A DNA stretch of 64,000 nucleotides from Pullulanibacillus camelliae (GTDB lineage: Bacteria > Bacillota > Bacilli > Bacillales > Sporolactobacillaceae). The stretch lies in contig NZ_BMIR01000014.1 of assembly GCF_014642655.1 (NCBI RefSeq), positions 1-64,000 on the forward strand. Direction: 5' to 3'. How positions within the stretch are numbered: the first letter of the stretch is position 1; each line of letters opens with the position of its first letter. Positions 24,525-32,789 of this stretch are shown in pieces. A program made the translations under genes and the position numbers. Below the pieces are notes generated by a model. The model ran no database searches. It was not told the origin of the DNA and saw only the letters and a list, made by a program, of their open reading frames with translations.

Positions 24525-27109
24525 CCATCAAACCTTTCAACTCGTATTTTTTTCTTCTCTTGTTTTTCTGTAATAAAATCAATAAGGCCGCTCGCTTCAT
24601 GTCCGGCTATATTTACACGTATTCCATCAGGTAATTGTACGACAATCGCACCACTTGTATTTTTTGGGGAACTATTAATAACAGCTGCCCCATTATTAGC
24701 TGCAAAGCTAATAGGCATCACATTACCAACCGGCGCTGTCATACCTCGCATTTTATTTATAAAACCACTAACTATTGGAACATCAGGCTTCATCCAATCA
24801 GTAGCTTGTCCAGCCTTCTTAATTGTTGCAGTTCTTTGGTCATCAATACCTTTTTGCCAACCTAGCATCATGTTTTTACCAATCATGTCTCGCATCCAAC
24901 GTGAGGGAGAGTGAATCCCTAGGATAGACATGATTTTACTTTTCACGCCGCCGGCAACATCTTTTATCTTTTGTTCAACCGCTTTTTTCATTGATCCAAT
25001 ACCATTAATTAATCCTTTAATGATATTTTTTCCAATCGAAAGCAGATTGATTGATTTAAGTGGATTTTTTATAAAGTTAACCACTGATTTGAATGCTTTA
25101 CTCGTTGCTGACTTGATCGTATTCCAAGCCTTGATTAATCCATTTTTTATACCGGATGCAAGATTGATCACAGTATTTTTAATGCCATTCCATATGCTCG
25201 AAGTTACCGATTTAATAGCATTCCAAATAGATTTAATAGCATTTTTCAAACCATTAAAAATAGACTTTGCTGTATTGACAAAGCCTTTGATAATTGCTAT
25301 AACTGCTGACTTAATAGCATTCCATGTTGCGACCGCCGCTGTTTTAATAGCATTCCAAACTGCTTTCACAGCTGTAACAAACAATTTAAATTCAAGTTTA
25401 ACAGCCTTAACATATGCTTTAATAATAGACAAAACTACATTTTTAAACGCTGTCCAAATTGCTTGCGCATCAGATTTAATATTGTTCCATATTTGGGAGA
25501 GATGAGACTTAAAATCTGTGATATTACCAGTTACCAAATCAATCAACAACAATACAGAACCAAGTATCACATTTTTGATAATGTCCCAAGCAGCCATTGC
25601 GGCCGTTTGTATATTTGTCCATATTGACGCAAAGAATGCGACGATTGGTGTAAAAACAGCTATGACGGTATTAACCACAGTTGTCGTGATATTCACCATA
25701 CCATCCCATACACTAGCCCAAAAGTTTACAAAACCACTAATGGCCGCTTTAAATCCACTAACTAAATTATAAATAATATTACCTATAAATGCTGCCACTG
25801 TTTCCGTTTTAGTCTGCATTGCGACAAAGCCATTTTGGTATCCTTCAATAAATGCATGGAAAGTATTTTTGATGCTATTGATGATTCCGGTAAAGAAATC
25901 TATTATACCATTCCACACATTAAAAAATGTCGTCTTAATCGAGTCCCATAGTTTTGAAAAAAATCCAGAAATAGGACCCCAATATTTAATAATAAGGACA
26001 ATAGCAGTAATGGCCGCAGCGGCTATTGCAGTATATGGATTAAGTTCTAATACTTTTTGTAAAATATTCATCGTGACAGTTACCGCTTTGATTCCTGTAT
26101 TTAATGTCGCTAAAGATAATACAAATGTCCCTACGACTGCGACAACAGTTTTAATGAGTGGAATCCATGGAGATAAAGTATCATAAACAGATTTAATTTT
26201 ATTGATAATTTTAGGTAAACTATTTGCCGCTTTTTGCAATGTTAGTTCGAAATTTTTCCCGAAATCAGCGATCATTGTTCGCATATCAGGAAGTCCATTA
26301 TCTTTAAGAAGATTATCTATACTATCGATAATATCGGTAACACCACGAGCAACAGCAGCTTTCATATTATCAAATGTACCGTTCCATGATGCCCCAGCTT
26401 CTTTAGCGGCGCCCGCAATTTTTTGAACGCCACCCGTACCATTTTCCATCGCGTCAGATACAGTATCAATAAATTGTTTGGCGCTTATTTTACCGTTTGA
26501 AAGGTCCTTTTGTACATCTGCGGCATTTCGTCCAGTCGCTTTTGCATACATACCTACAGCATCAATGCCGGCATCGAAAAGCCTATCCAACTGATCCATG
26601 CCTACTTTACCAGCAGTAACCATCTTAGATAGGGCATCGGATACATTTTCGAATTGCTCATTAGAGCCGTCACCATAAAACGCTACGGCGTCTGCAAAAG
26701 CCTTAACATATCCTGTAGCTTTTTTTGTATTAACACCCCTGGTAACGAAGTTTTGCACACTCTTTGCAGCGACGTCAAGACCATAAGCCGTCCCTTTAAC
26801 AATGCTATTCGTTTGATCCAATACATCATTAGCTATTTTGGAACTTCCTGTAATAGTGGTCATGACACGATTAAAACGCTCCATGGTATCTATACGATTA
26901 AAGGCGCTACTTAAAGACTCTTTTACGAGATCAATACCTTTTCTTGCTAGTTCTATAAGTCCTAAAGTGGAAACAAGTTTTCCAAGACTCAATGATGCCT
27001 GTTCTCCATTAGTTCTTATTCCTGATAATTGTCTATTTACATTCTCGACACCTTTATCAACATTTCCATCATTAAGATCAACATCAATAACAACTTTCCC
27101 ATCAGACAA
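24521..27109 (-). CDS. Tape measure protein
   Basis: 862 residues. The N-terminal part has the TMP signature (TMERFNRVMTTITGSS, GMDQLDRLFDAGIDAVGMYAKATG). A hydrophobic centre (KTVVAVVGTFVLSLATLN) is followed by a long array of short repeats built on W-x-x-I-K (IWNAIKSVTSSIWNGIKNTV), which sets tail length. The C-terminus has the usual ILGIHSPSRWMRDMIG motif. One of the most typical genes of a long-tailed phage. Confidence 0.93.
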   Translation of the reverse strand: MSDGKVVIDVDLNDGNVDKGVENVNRQLSGIRTNGEQASLSLGKLVSTLGLIELARKGIDLVKESLSSAFNRIDTMERFNRVMTTITGSSKIANDVLDQTNSIVKGTAYGLDVAAKSVQNFVTRGVNTKKATGYVKAFADAVAFYGDGSNEQFENVSDALSKMVTAGKVGMDQLDRLFDAGIDAVGMYAKATGRNAADVQKDLSNGKISAKQFIDTVSDAMENGTGGVQKIAGAAKEAGASWNGTFDNMKAAVARGVTDIIDSIDNLLKDNGLPDMRTMIADFGKNFELTLQKAANSLPKIINKIKSVYDTLSPWIPLIKTVVAVVGTFVLSLATLNTGIKAVTVTMNILQKVLELNPYTAIAAAAITAIVLIIKYWGPISGFFSKLWDSIKTTFFNVWNGIIDFFTGIINSIKNTFHAFIEGYQNGFVAMQTKTETVAAFIGNIIYNLVSGFKAAISGFVNFWASVWDGMVNITTTVVNTVIAVFTPIVAFFASIWTNIQTAAMAAWDIIKNVILGSVLLLIDLVTGNITDFKSHLSQIWNNIKSDAQAIWTAFKNVVLSIIKAYVKAVKLEFKLFVTAVKAVWNAIKTAAVATWNAIKSAVIAIIKGFVNTAKSIFNGLKNAIKSIWNAIKSVTSSIWNGIKNTVINLASGIKNGLIKAWNTIKSATSKAFKSVVNFIKNPLKSINLLSIGKNIIKGLINGIGSMKKAVEQKIKDVAGGVKSKIMSILGIHSPSRWMRDMIGKNMMLGWQKGIDDQRTATIKKAGQATDWMKPDVPIVSGFINKMRGMTAPVGNVMPISFAANNGAAVINSSPKNTSGAIVVQLPDGIRVNIAGHEASGLIDFITEKQEKKKIRVERFDG

Positions 27110-27133
27110 TATTTTTCACCTGCCTTTCGGGCA

Positions 27134-27163
27134 ATAAAAAAAGAACCCCTTTTTTGGGATTCT
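27134..27163 (-). terminator. Terminator after the tail-operon insert gene
   Basis: AGAATCCC and GGGGTTCT form a stem around AAAAAA, followed by seven T on the minus strand, between the insert gene and the tape measure gene. Confidence 0.75.
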
Positions 27164-27176
27164 CTAAAAATATTTC

Positions 27177-27611
27177 TTACTTTTCTAATCCTATATCTAT
27201 TGGATTGGCTACTTTAAAGTTTGAAATCTGACTAAATTGGCCGGAACCTTGTTTAACTTGCACCGAAAATTCTTGTTTTGTCTCATAATCCACAAAGTCC
27301 ATCCAAAAAGTAGAATTGTCCTTTTTTCTTCCACCAATTGCAGCACCAGCAATCGCCCCTACTCCGCCTGTTAATAATCCACCAACAATAGCACCAGTTG
27401 CGGCCTTTCCTGCACTTCGTTTATATTTCTCTTCCTTGAAAGCGCCTAAAAAATAATATAATTTACCTTTTATTTTTACTACGCCTTCACCTTTTTCCTT
27501 AATCTGTATCATGTGATACACATTACCTAATGACTTCTTAAAGTAATTTCGACCACCAATGACTTCAAATGATGTTTGCTTTCTTAAAAAGTTATCTCTC
27601 CAGAATCCCAT
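27177..27611 (-). CDS. Hypothetical protein with glycine-zipper segment (moron)
   Basis: 144 residues with a glycine-rich hydrophobic stretch GAIVGGLLTGGVGAIAGAAI near the middle and basic flanks. The N-terminal part is soluble. It sits between the tail chaperone and tape measure genes, where no gene normally lies, has its own -10 (TATAAT at 27644-27649) and its own terminator, and so looks like a moron expressed from the lysogen. A role in superinfection exclusion is possible but unproven. Confidence 0.6.
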   Translation of the reverse strand: MGFWRDNFLRKQTSFEVIGGRNYFKKSLGNVYHMIQIKEKGEGVVKIKGKLYYFLGAFKEEKYKRSAGKAATGAIVGGLLTGGVGAIAGAAIGGRKKDNSTFWMDFVDYETKQEFSVQVKQGSGQFSQISNFKVANPIDIGLEK

Positions 27612-27643
27612 AACAATCCCCCAAAAAAATAAATTTTGGGAAC

Positions 27644-27649
27644 ATTATA
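27644..27649 (-). promoter_or_regulatory. -10 element before the insert gene
   Basis: TATAAT on the minus strand within TATGATATAATG, 33 bp before the start codon of the moron, with no good -35. Confidence 0.4.
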
Positions 27650-27665
27650 TCATAAATCAAGGTTT

Positions 27666-28034
27666 TTACTTTTTCCGAATATATTTCTTGGTTTGCTCTT
27701 GATCAATACCAAGATCTTTTAGTTCTTCACTTAACCCTTCAACTAGTTGTATAAAATAATCTAATAAATAGGCAACCGATGGAGTCATATCATATATTTT
27801 TTTAAAGGCGCCCTGTCCTAGGATCATATCAAAAGAACGTTGAAGCACATATTTTGCTCTTTCCAATGATTTTTCATCATTTTCGCTTTCTTTCATTTTA
27901 TCGAACTCTTTTTGCGCCGCAATAGCATTTTTACGAAATGCCGCAACAGATTCGTCTGTTACGGTAAAAGCAAAGTTTAATTTCCCAATTTCAACGGGTA
28001 TTTCTGGTTTCTTTTCTTGAATCTTAATGGCCAT
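27666..28034 (-). CDS. Tail assembly chaperone-like protein
   Basis: 122 residues from the ATG at 28034, which follows AGGAGGGAAAAAAG. Basic N-terminus, helical rest (VAAFRKNAIAAQKEFDKM...). The place, after the tail tube and Gp15 genes and before the tape measure, is that of the small assembly chaperones which coat the tape measure. It overlaps the Gp15 gene by 11 bp. Confidence 0.65.
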   Translation of the reverse strand: MAIKIQEKKPEIPVEIGKLNFAFTVTDESVAAFRKNAIAAQKEFDKMKESENDEKSLERAKYVLQRSFDMILGQGAFKKIYDMTPSVAYLLDYFIQLVEGLSEELKDLGIDQEQTKKYIRKK

Positions 28035-28632
28035 CTTTTTTCCCTCCTGATAGTATGTTGAACATATCATTTAATTCCTGCTCTTTGGTCTTTTGATCTT
28101 TCTTTAATGCGTATATCTGTTTTAATTCCCTCAGTCTCTTGCGCTCGTCAGCCATTTCTTTACCCGATGGCAATTTTGCGCCACGAATACCAATAATCTC
28201 TTTAAATTTGGTTTTGTCACGTAGTCCACCAAGCAATGCTATAAACTTTTCCCATCGTAATTCACCTTGCATGTCGATCAAGTCAATACCGTACTCTTGC
28301 ATAAAAGATGCATAGATATATTCCGCATCCTGCTTCAGATCGTATAATTTCTTATTGTCACCGCCGCTTGAATCGCTAGAAGGCGAATCTTCCTTGTCTA
28401 CAATAAACGTCTCCACGATGGTTTGAACGACCTTATATTTGGTCTCAAAGTCAAAATCAATATCTGCAAGAACGAACATTTGAAAAGAGATATCGATTTT
28501 TTCAGTATCGAAGAAAATATCGTCATCCATTAGATCAAAAAACCTAAGCACAACATCAAATGAAAGATCGAGGGGATAGACTTCGCCCTCGATCTCTATT
28601 TCATCCTCAAGTCGATCGGTCAGCGTGAACAT
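28024..28632 (-). CDS. Gp15 family tail assembly protein
   Basis: 202 residues, acidic, with the family's pattern (YPLDLSFDVVLRFFDLMDDDIF ... AEYIYASFMQEYGIDLIDMQG ... LRWEKFIALLGGL). The Gp15 family is found between the tail tube and tape measure genes in A118-like phages and acts in tail assembly. Its end overlaps the next gene, so the two may be translated together. Confidence 0.8.
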   Translation of the reverse strand: MFTLTDRLEDEIEIEGEVYPLDLSFDVVLRFFDLMDDDIFFDTEKIDISFQMFVLADIDFDFETKYKVVQTIVETFIVDKEDSPSSDSSGGDNKKLYDLKQDAEYIYASFMQEYGIDLIDMQGELRWEKFIALLGGLRDKTKFKEIIGIRGAKLPSGKEMADERKRLRELKQIYALKKDQKTKEQELNDMFNILSGGKKDGH

Positions 28633-28634
28633 TT

Positions 28635-29114
28635 TTATTCACCTGTACCTCCAGTTTCTCCGCCTCCACTGCTTCCTGCATCAGTCACTTCCGGCTTGCC
28701 ATTGAAAGTTGCGGTAAATTCAAAGTCACTCTTAGCATTAGCATCACCACCAGTGGCTTTGATACCCGAAATGGTGACAGGACCAGTAATTTGTTTACCG
28801 TCAGGTTGAGTCCACCTTAAATTAGTTTTTCTCTTACTACCTACTTCAAAAGCTAGTCCTGCAATGTAATCCTGCGCTTTATCTCCATACTTCCTATGTC
28901 CCGTAAATTGGAGAGCAGCGCTAATACCTGTAACATCTAAGTTGCCGAATCCTTCGCCATCATAATATGCCGTATCGTCCGTTTCATCATCAAAAGACGG
29001 ATCTACGGTTTGAATACCAGCGGCTAATGGTGCAAAATCACCTTCCTCTGTGGATGGATCCGTATCAATTTCATATTTATTTTTATAATTCAACGGAAAT
29101 TCTTGATCTGGCAT
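28635..29114 (-). CDS. Major tail tube protein
   Basis: 159 residues, beta-rich (YKNKYEIDTDPS... FGNLDVTGISAALQFTGHRKYG... GPVTISGIKATGGDANAKSDF), the fold of siphovirus tail tube subunits. It lies where the A118-type phages have Tsh. The C-terminus is a short glycine-rich tail ending GGTGE, the same end as the capsid protein. Confidence 0.85.
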   Translation of the reverse strand: MPDQEFPLNYKNKYEIDTDPSTEEGDFAPLAAGIQTVDPSFDDETDDTAYYDGEGFGNLDVTGISAALQFTGHRKYGDKAQDYIAGLAFEVGSKRKTNLRWTQPDGKQITGPVTISGIKATGGDANAKSDFEFTATFNGKPEVTDAGSSGGGETGGTGE

Positions 29115-29119
29115 TTAAA

Positions 29120-29536
29120 TCACTCCTTCGCATTAATAAATAAAGCCGCACTAAATTGCGCGGCAAAAATATAATATTGTTCATCTTTGCTAACGAGGTT
29201 GGGATCCGTAGTGATCGTAATCCCATCACCTTCCAATGTATAGGATTCATTGACGCTCGGAATGTCGTCGATGTCTTTCAAAAGTCGCGCAACATCCAAA
29301 AGTGTATGATAAGCGGTGAGTTGTTGCTCATGCTTCGCTAGCACCTGGAAGGCATAACTTTGTCGGTAAGAACCATCATAATAGTGTTCGTAATCGTTAG
29401 CTGGCATTGGCATGACCGCTATGCTATTACCATCCACGAGTGTCGGCGAGACAACCGTTGCATAATATCCTTGCTTGTCCAACACATCGATTACCAATCG
29501 TTCTAAAAAGTCTATTTCGTCATTCAGATTGCTCAT
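29120..29536 (-). CDS. Minor capsid/tail terminator-like protein (Minor_capsid_3 type)
   Basis: 138 residues, with a helical N-terminus (EIDFLERLVIDVLDKQGYYATVV) and beta-strand C-terminus. It resembles the Minor_capsid_3 family, equal to tail-terminator proteins. Stop and start overlap the neighbouring genes. Confidence 0.7.
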   Translation of the reverse strand: MSNLNDEIDFLERLVIDVLDKQGYYATVVSPTLVDGNSIAVMPMPANDYEHYYDGSYRQSYAFQVLAKHEQQLTAYHTLLDVARLLKDIDDIPSVNESYTLEGDGITITTDPNLVSKDEQYYIFAAQFSAALFINAKE

Positions 29537-29862
29537 AAACCTTTATCCACCGCCTTTTTTGCCACTTGTGACCATTCTTTTTTGTGAGCAGATTCTGCCT
29601 TTTTAGGCCACATTGCTTGTGCATGTGGATTGATGTCATGAGAAAAATTAAAATTGATGCCATAATACATTTTCTTTGCATATGGCGTATCCCATACAGC
29701 TTTACCATTATTGAAATCCGAGGCTCTTAAACTACTCATCATCATTTCGCCTGTATCGTATGGAATATAAAAATTACTATCCTTGACTACTTGTTGTGTA
29801 AGGATAGGCAAAGCAAATCCAGTAGCCTTATGAATTTTAGGAGCTATTCGTTTGGTATTCAC
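29533..29862 (-). CDS. Minor capsid protein (Minor_capsid_2 type)
   Basis: 109 residues with the DTGEMMMSSL and PYAKKMYYGINFNFS blocks, typical of the Minor_capsid_2/HK97-gp10-like neck proteins that join head and tail. The third of four small connector genes in standard order. Confidence 0.75.
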   Translation of the reverse strand: MNTKRIAPKIHKATGFALPILTQQVVKDSNFYIPYDTGEMMMSSLRASDFNNGKAVWDTPYAKKMYYGINFNFSHDINPHAQAMWPKKAESAHKKEWSQVAKKAVDKGL

Positions 29863-29879
29863 CTTTACACTTATCCCAT

Positions 29880-30215
29880 CTATACCACTTCCACTTCATA
29901 ATGGTGGATGCCCTTGAATGCAGAATAAGGATTGCAGGCATGGACGCGCATCGTATCACCGTTACATGTGACTTTAGACTTAACTTTGAGCGCCTTGAAT
30001 TTTGGTGTATTGATAGCATCCAGAAAGATGATCCCTGTCGTTTGAATTTCCTCGCCTTTGTCATTCACCCGAATGGCTGTTTTCGGTTCGAATCGGACAA
30101 AATCTATCGTTTCCTTCTCTCCCCATGACTCACCAAAATTGCTGTTACCTTGATATTCCTCATATTCAATTGAATCTTTTAATAATCGTTTTGGAATAGG
30201 TTTAATAGTAGGCAT
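29880..30215 (-). CDS. Minor capsid protein (Minor_capsid_1 type)
   Basis: 111 residues from the ATG at 30215 (MPTIKPIPKRLLKDSIEYEEY). The pattern, including VHACNPYSAF near the end, fits head-closure proteins of the Minor_capsid_1 family. The frame is open further upstream to 30371, but that part overlaps the connector gene and is not needed. The start overlaps the end of the connector by 14 bp. Confidence 0.75.
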   Translation of the reverse strand: MPTIKPIPKRLLKDSIEYEEYQGNSNFGESWGEKETIDFVRFEPKTAIRVNDKGEEIQTTGIIFLDAINTPKFKALKVKSKVTCNGDTMRVHACNPYSAFKGIHHYEVEVV

Positions 30216-30603
30216 CTTGAACCACGCCAATCCCTCTATACAACAATCCTGTCGGTTCGAGATAAGTCCATACAGCGGGTGATACCCTATCTGCCTGTTT
30301 ATTTTTTGATGCTCCGCCCTTACTGTAGTCAAAAGAACCGATTCTAAAATTTGAATAATCTTCGCCAGCATTTAATCCAGAGTCACCATCATTAATGACA
30401 TAAAACTCCACCTGAGATGCACATGCTTTTTTGACCTGAGTTTGAATGAATTCGGCGAATCGATCAAATTCCATACCTTGGAGGATGTAATTCGTCACTT
30501 GATCGATGATGTCGCTTGCACGCTCAATGTATTTTTCGATCTGTGATCCCGCATCTTCACCCATATATTCGGTTTTGTAATATTCAGGTGTTATATAACC
30601 CAT
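30202..30603 (-). CDS. Head-tail connector protein (gp6-like)
   Basis: 133 residues, helical (YITPEYYKTEYMG, ERASDIIDQVTNYIL, FIQTQVKKACASQVEFY), the fold of portal-adaptor proteins such as HK97 gp6 and SPP1 gp15. It follows the capsid gene, the usual place. Confidence 0.75.
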   Translation of the reverse strand: MGYITPEYYKTEYMGEDAGSQIEKYIERASDIIDQVTNYILQGMEFDRFAEFIQTQVKKACASQVEFYVINDGDSGLNAGEDYSNFRIGSFDYSKGGASKNKQADRVSPAVWTYLEPTGLLYRGIGVVQDAYY

Positions 30604-30620
30604 TGAGGTAAAACCTCCTT

Positions 30621-30656
30621 AAAAAAAGAAAAGAGAGATTAATTTCCCTCTTTTCC
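30621..30656 (-). terminator. Terminator overlapping the end of the coiled-coil gene
   Basis: GAAAAGAGGGA and TCTCTCTTTTC pair around a short loop on the minus strand, followed by seven T. It lies between the capsid-coiled-coil pair and the connector genes and may lower transcription past the capsid gene. Confidence 0.7.
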
Positions 30657-30968
30657 TTCATTACCATCCAATGCCTTTTTCAATCTCGTATTTTCGGTTT
30701 TCAGCTTTTTAATTTCTGACTTAAGATCTTCAATTTCTTTTTCAAATTCCTTTGTACTATTAGGTGATTTTTTGATTTTTTCTAGTTCTTCAATCACCTC
30801 GTTATATTCAGCTACCGAGATCATCCGTCCTCCGGTAGCACGTTTTATAATCTTTCCGCTTTCATCGATTTGATCATAACCCTGCTTTAAAAAACCTGGT
30901 AATCTATCTTTCTCAATTCGTAAAATACGATTTTTCTTTCTGATCTTTACTGTATCGCTCAAAATCAA
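30639..30968 (-). CDS. Hypothetical coiled-coil protein
   Basis: 109 residues; the second half is a regular coiled coil (EKEIEDLKSEIKKLKTENTRL). It lies between the capsid and connector genes, where A118-type phages have small proteins of unknown role; it could bind the capsid surface or the DNA end. A good GAGG site precedes the ATG. Confidence 0.6.
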   Translation of the reverse strand: MILSDTVKIRKKNRILRIEKDRLPGFLKQGYDQIDESGKIIKRATGGRMISVAEYNEVIEELEKIKKSPNSTKEFEKEIEDLKSEIKKLKTENTRLKKALDGNEGKEGN

Positions 30969-31009
30969 TTACCTCCTCATTTTTAAAAGAGAGAGCTCTT
31001 CACTCCCTC

Positions 31010-31936
31010 TTATTCTCCGGTACCGCCACTATCATCACCACTATCAGCGGATTGGACATTAAACATGATGCCAGGCACTTTCTTTTCAATGGCGAAAAGA
31101 TCCCAATACTTACGTTCGTAGTAGAGGTATTTTCCCCCTGTCGCAGCTGACGGTTGATCAAGGCTCACAAATTCATATTTTTGTGGTGTGATAACAGATA
31201 ATGGATGCACTAAAATCATGTTGATTTGTTGCGCACTATCATCCGGAACGGCTCCATTTGTAAAGTTGTATGCCGTTTTCATTCGAGATGACGGAACCAT
31301 TTTAATGGTGACATCATCCAAAGAATAAATATTGCGGTTTACTCGACCGCTATTTCCAGTGACTTCGATTGACCGTTGAATTTTATCCGCCTGCTTCAAT
31401 AGCTTATTAAAAGCCGGTGTGACATAAAGGATTCGCCCTTGTTGTGGTACTTCGGCATCATCCATCGTCGCCATGAATTCATCATAGGCTTCCAAAACAT
31501 TTGATGAATCAATGGTGTCGGTATTTGCTTTTCCACCATATTGATTAAACTCTGTGAATAACTTAGATGCTGCATATTTATCCATCTCAGGAATTTTTTC
31601 TTCATCGTTGAAAACTCTTGTGATATTCGCAATGGAAAGCGCAAGGTTTGATTCATCGATGTCTTGAGTATCAACAAGTGTCCGAAACTCCCGATCATGT
31701 TCAAGAGTTTTAGTTTCCCAATCGTTATCGGCACGACGGGTAAAAGATCCTACAACGTCGCGATCGACATCAACAAAACCACCTACTGAGACTCTTGGAA
31801 TTTGGACTGTCTTAGCGTTCACCCATTTAATATTTGAGTTGTTTGGTGTGTTGTAAAGATCGATAAAGGAAAGACCTTGGGAAAATTTTTGTTGCAATGC
31901 TTGTAAATAAAGTTCAGCATAATTTACTTGTGCCAT
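31010..31936 (-). CDS. Major capsid protein
   Basis: 308 residues (MAQVNYAELYLQALQQKFSQ start; VQIPRVSVGGFVDVDRD; LYVTPAFNKLLKQ; DDVTIKMVPSSRMKTAYNF). The order and the pattern fit the HK97-fold capsid subunit of A118-type phages. The C-terminus carries a short glycine/aspartate tail ending GGTGE. It lies directly after the DUF4355 scaffold gene. Confidence 0.9.
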   Translation of the reverse strand: MAQVNYAELYLQALQQKFSQGLSFIDLYNTPNNSNIKWVNAKTVQIPRVSVGGFVDVDRDVVGSFTRRADNDWETKTLEHDREFRTLVDTQDIDESNLALSIANITRVFNDEEKIPEMDKYAASKLFTEFNQYGGKANTDTIDSSNVLEAYDEFMATMDDAEVPQQGRILYVTPAFNKLLKQADKIQRSIEVTGNSGRVNRNIYSLDDVTIKMVPSSRMKTAYNFTNGAVPDDSAQQINMILVHPLSVITPQKYEFVSLDQPSAATGGKYLYYERKYWDLFAIEKKVPGIMFNVQSADSGDDSGGTGE

Positions 31937-31964
31937 TTAATTCACTCCTAATAAATTTTTGTAT

Positions 31965-31991
31965 AAAAAAAGCCCTCTTACTTGAAGGCGC
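31965..31991 (-). terminator. Terminator after the scaffold gene
   Basis: GCCTTC and GAGGGC pair (one wobble) around AAGTAA, followed by seven T on the minus strand. The stem overlaps the last codons of the scaffold gene. Capsid expression must therefore read through or start after it. Confidence 0.65.
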
Positions 31992-32676
31992 TCAACCATT
32001 TATCTATTTCTGATTCAGGTTGTTTGGTATGTTGCCCAGTCGTAAAACTAGGCTTTTTTGAGTCTTTATGGTCTTCTTGCGGTTGCTCTTCAACCTTAAA
32101 ATGAGGATACTTTTCAACTACCTTTGCGATGGCCGCATCCATATCCGTGTCATCGTCAACAAGGTTTTTAGCAAGAGTGACAACATCCTCGACTGAATCT
32201 GCTTTAACCCCTGACTTCATGGCACTAATTTGTGCTTTTAGTGTTTCATTTTCAGATGAGGCAGTCGAATAATTTTCTTGTAATTTTTTCAATTCTTCTT
32301 GCTGCTTTTCTTGCTCTGTTTTCTGACTCTCCTGCCATTCCTTAAACTTTTTCATGCCCTCTTTAGCGTTGTCAAAGTCATCAATGCCAAGCGATTTCAA
32401 AAGCTTTTCTTGAGCCTTTTTAGCCTCTTTAGCTGCAATCTTATTAACATCTTCTTGTTTAAATGTCTGTTCCTGCTCCTCCGCCTTTTCTGCGGCATCT
32501 TGTGTTTGCTGTTCTTGTCCTCCAGCTTGTGTTTCTTGCTCCGTTCCTTTCTGTTCCTGTTCGACTGGCTGGTTATCCGTATTGGTTTCTACTTCAGCAA
32601 AAAACTGAAGGTTTAACGGGTATTTCACTCCAACTTTCTTGGGTAGTTGGTCAACCATTTTATGTTGTGATTGCAT
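31978..32676 (-). CDS. Capsid scaffold protein, DUF4355 family
   Basis: 232 residues, very rich in Glu, Gln and Lys with long coiled coil (EAKKAQEKLLKSLGIDDFDN...EKQQEELKKLQENYSTASSE). An MNLQFFAE-like start (YPLNLQFFAEVE) is the hallmark of DUF4355 scaffolds. It shapes the prohead and is removed before DNA packaging. GGGAGG precedes the ATG. Confidence 0.85.
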   Translation of the reverse strand: MQSQHKMVDQLPKKVGVKYPLNLQFFAEVETNTDNQPVEQEQKGTEQETQAGGQEQQTQDAAEKAEEQEQTFKQEDVNKIAAKEAKKAQEKLLKSLGIDDFDNAKEGMKKFKEWQESQKTEQEKQQEELKKLQENYSTASSENETLKAQISAMKSGVKADSVEDVVTLAKNLVDDDTDMDAAIAKVVEKYPHFKVEEQPQEDHKDSKKPSFTTGQHTKQPESEIDKWLSAFK

Positions 32677-32789
32677 TGTATTTACCTCCCAATAGGGTAT
32701 TTTCCTTTCGTTTCTTTAACGCCTAACGAATAAAAGGCATATAAAAACGCCTAATTATCAATGCGTTGGTCCATGTTTGTTCACCCTTC

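Noticed and set aside
24635-26186. Plus-strand membrane-like proteins opposite the tape measure gene
   Set aside because: They are reverse-strand shadows of the W-x-x-I-K repeats of the tape measure protein, with no ribosome sites.
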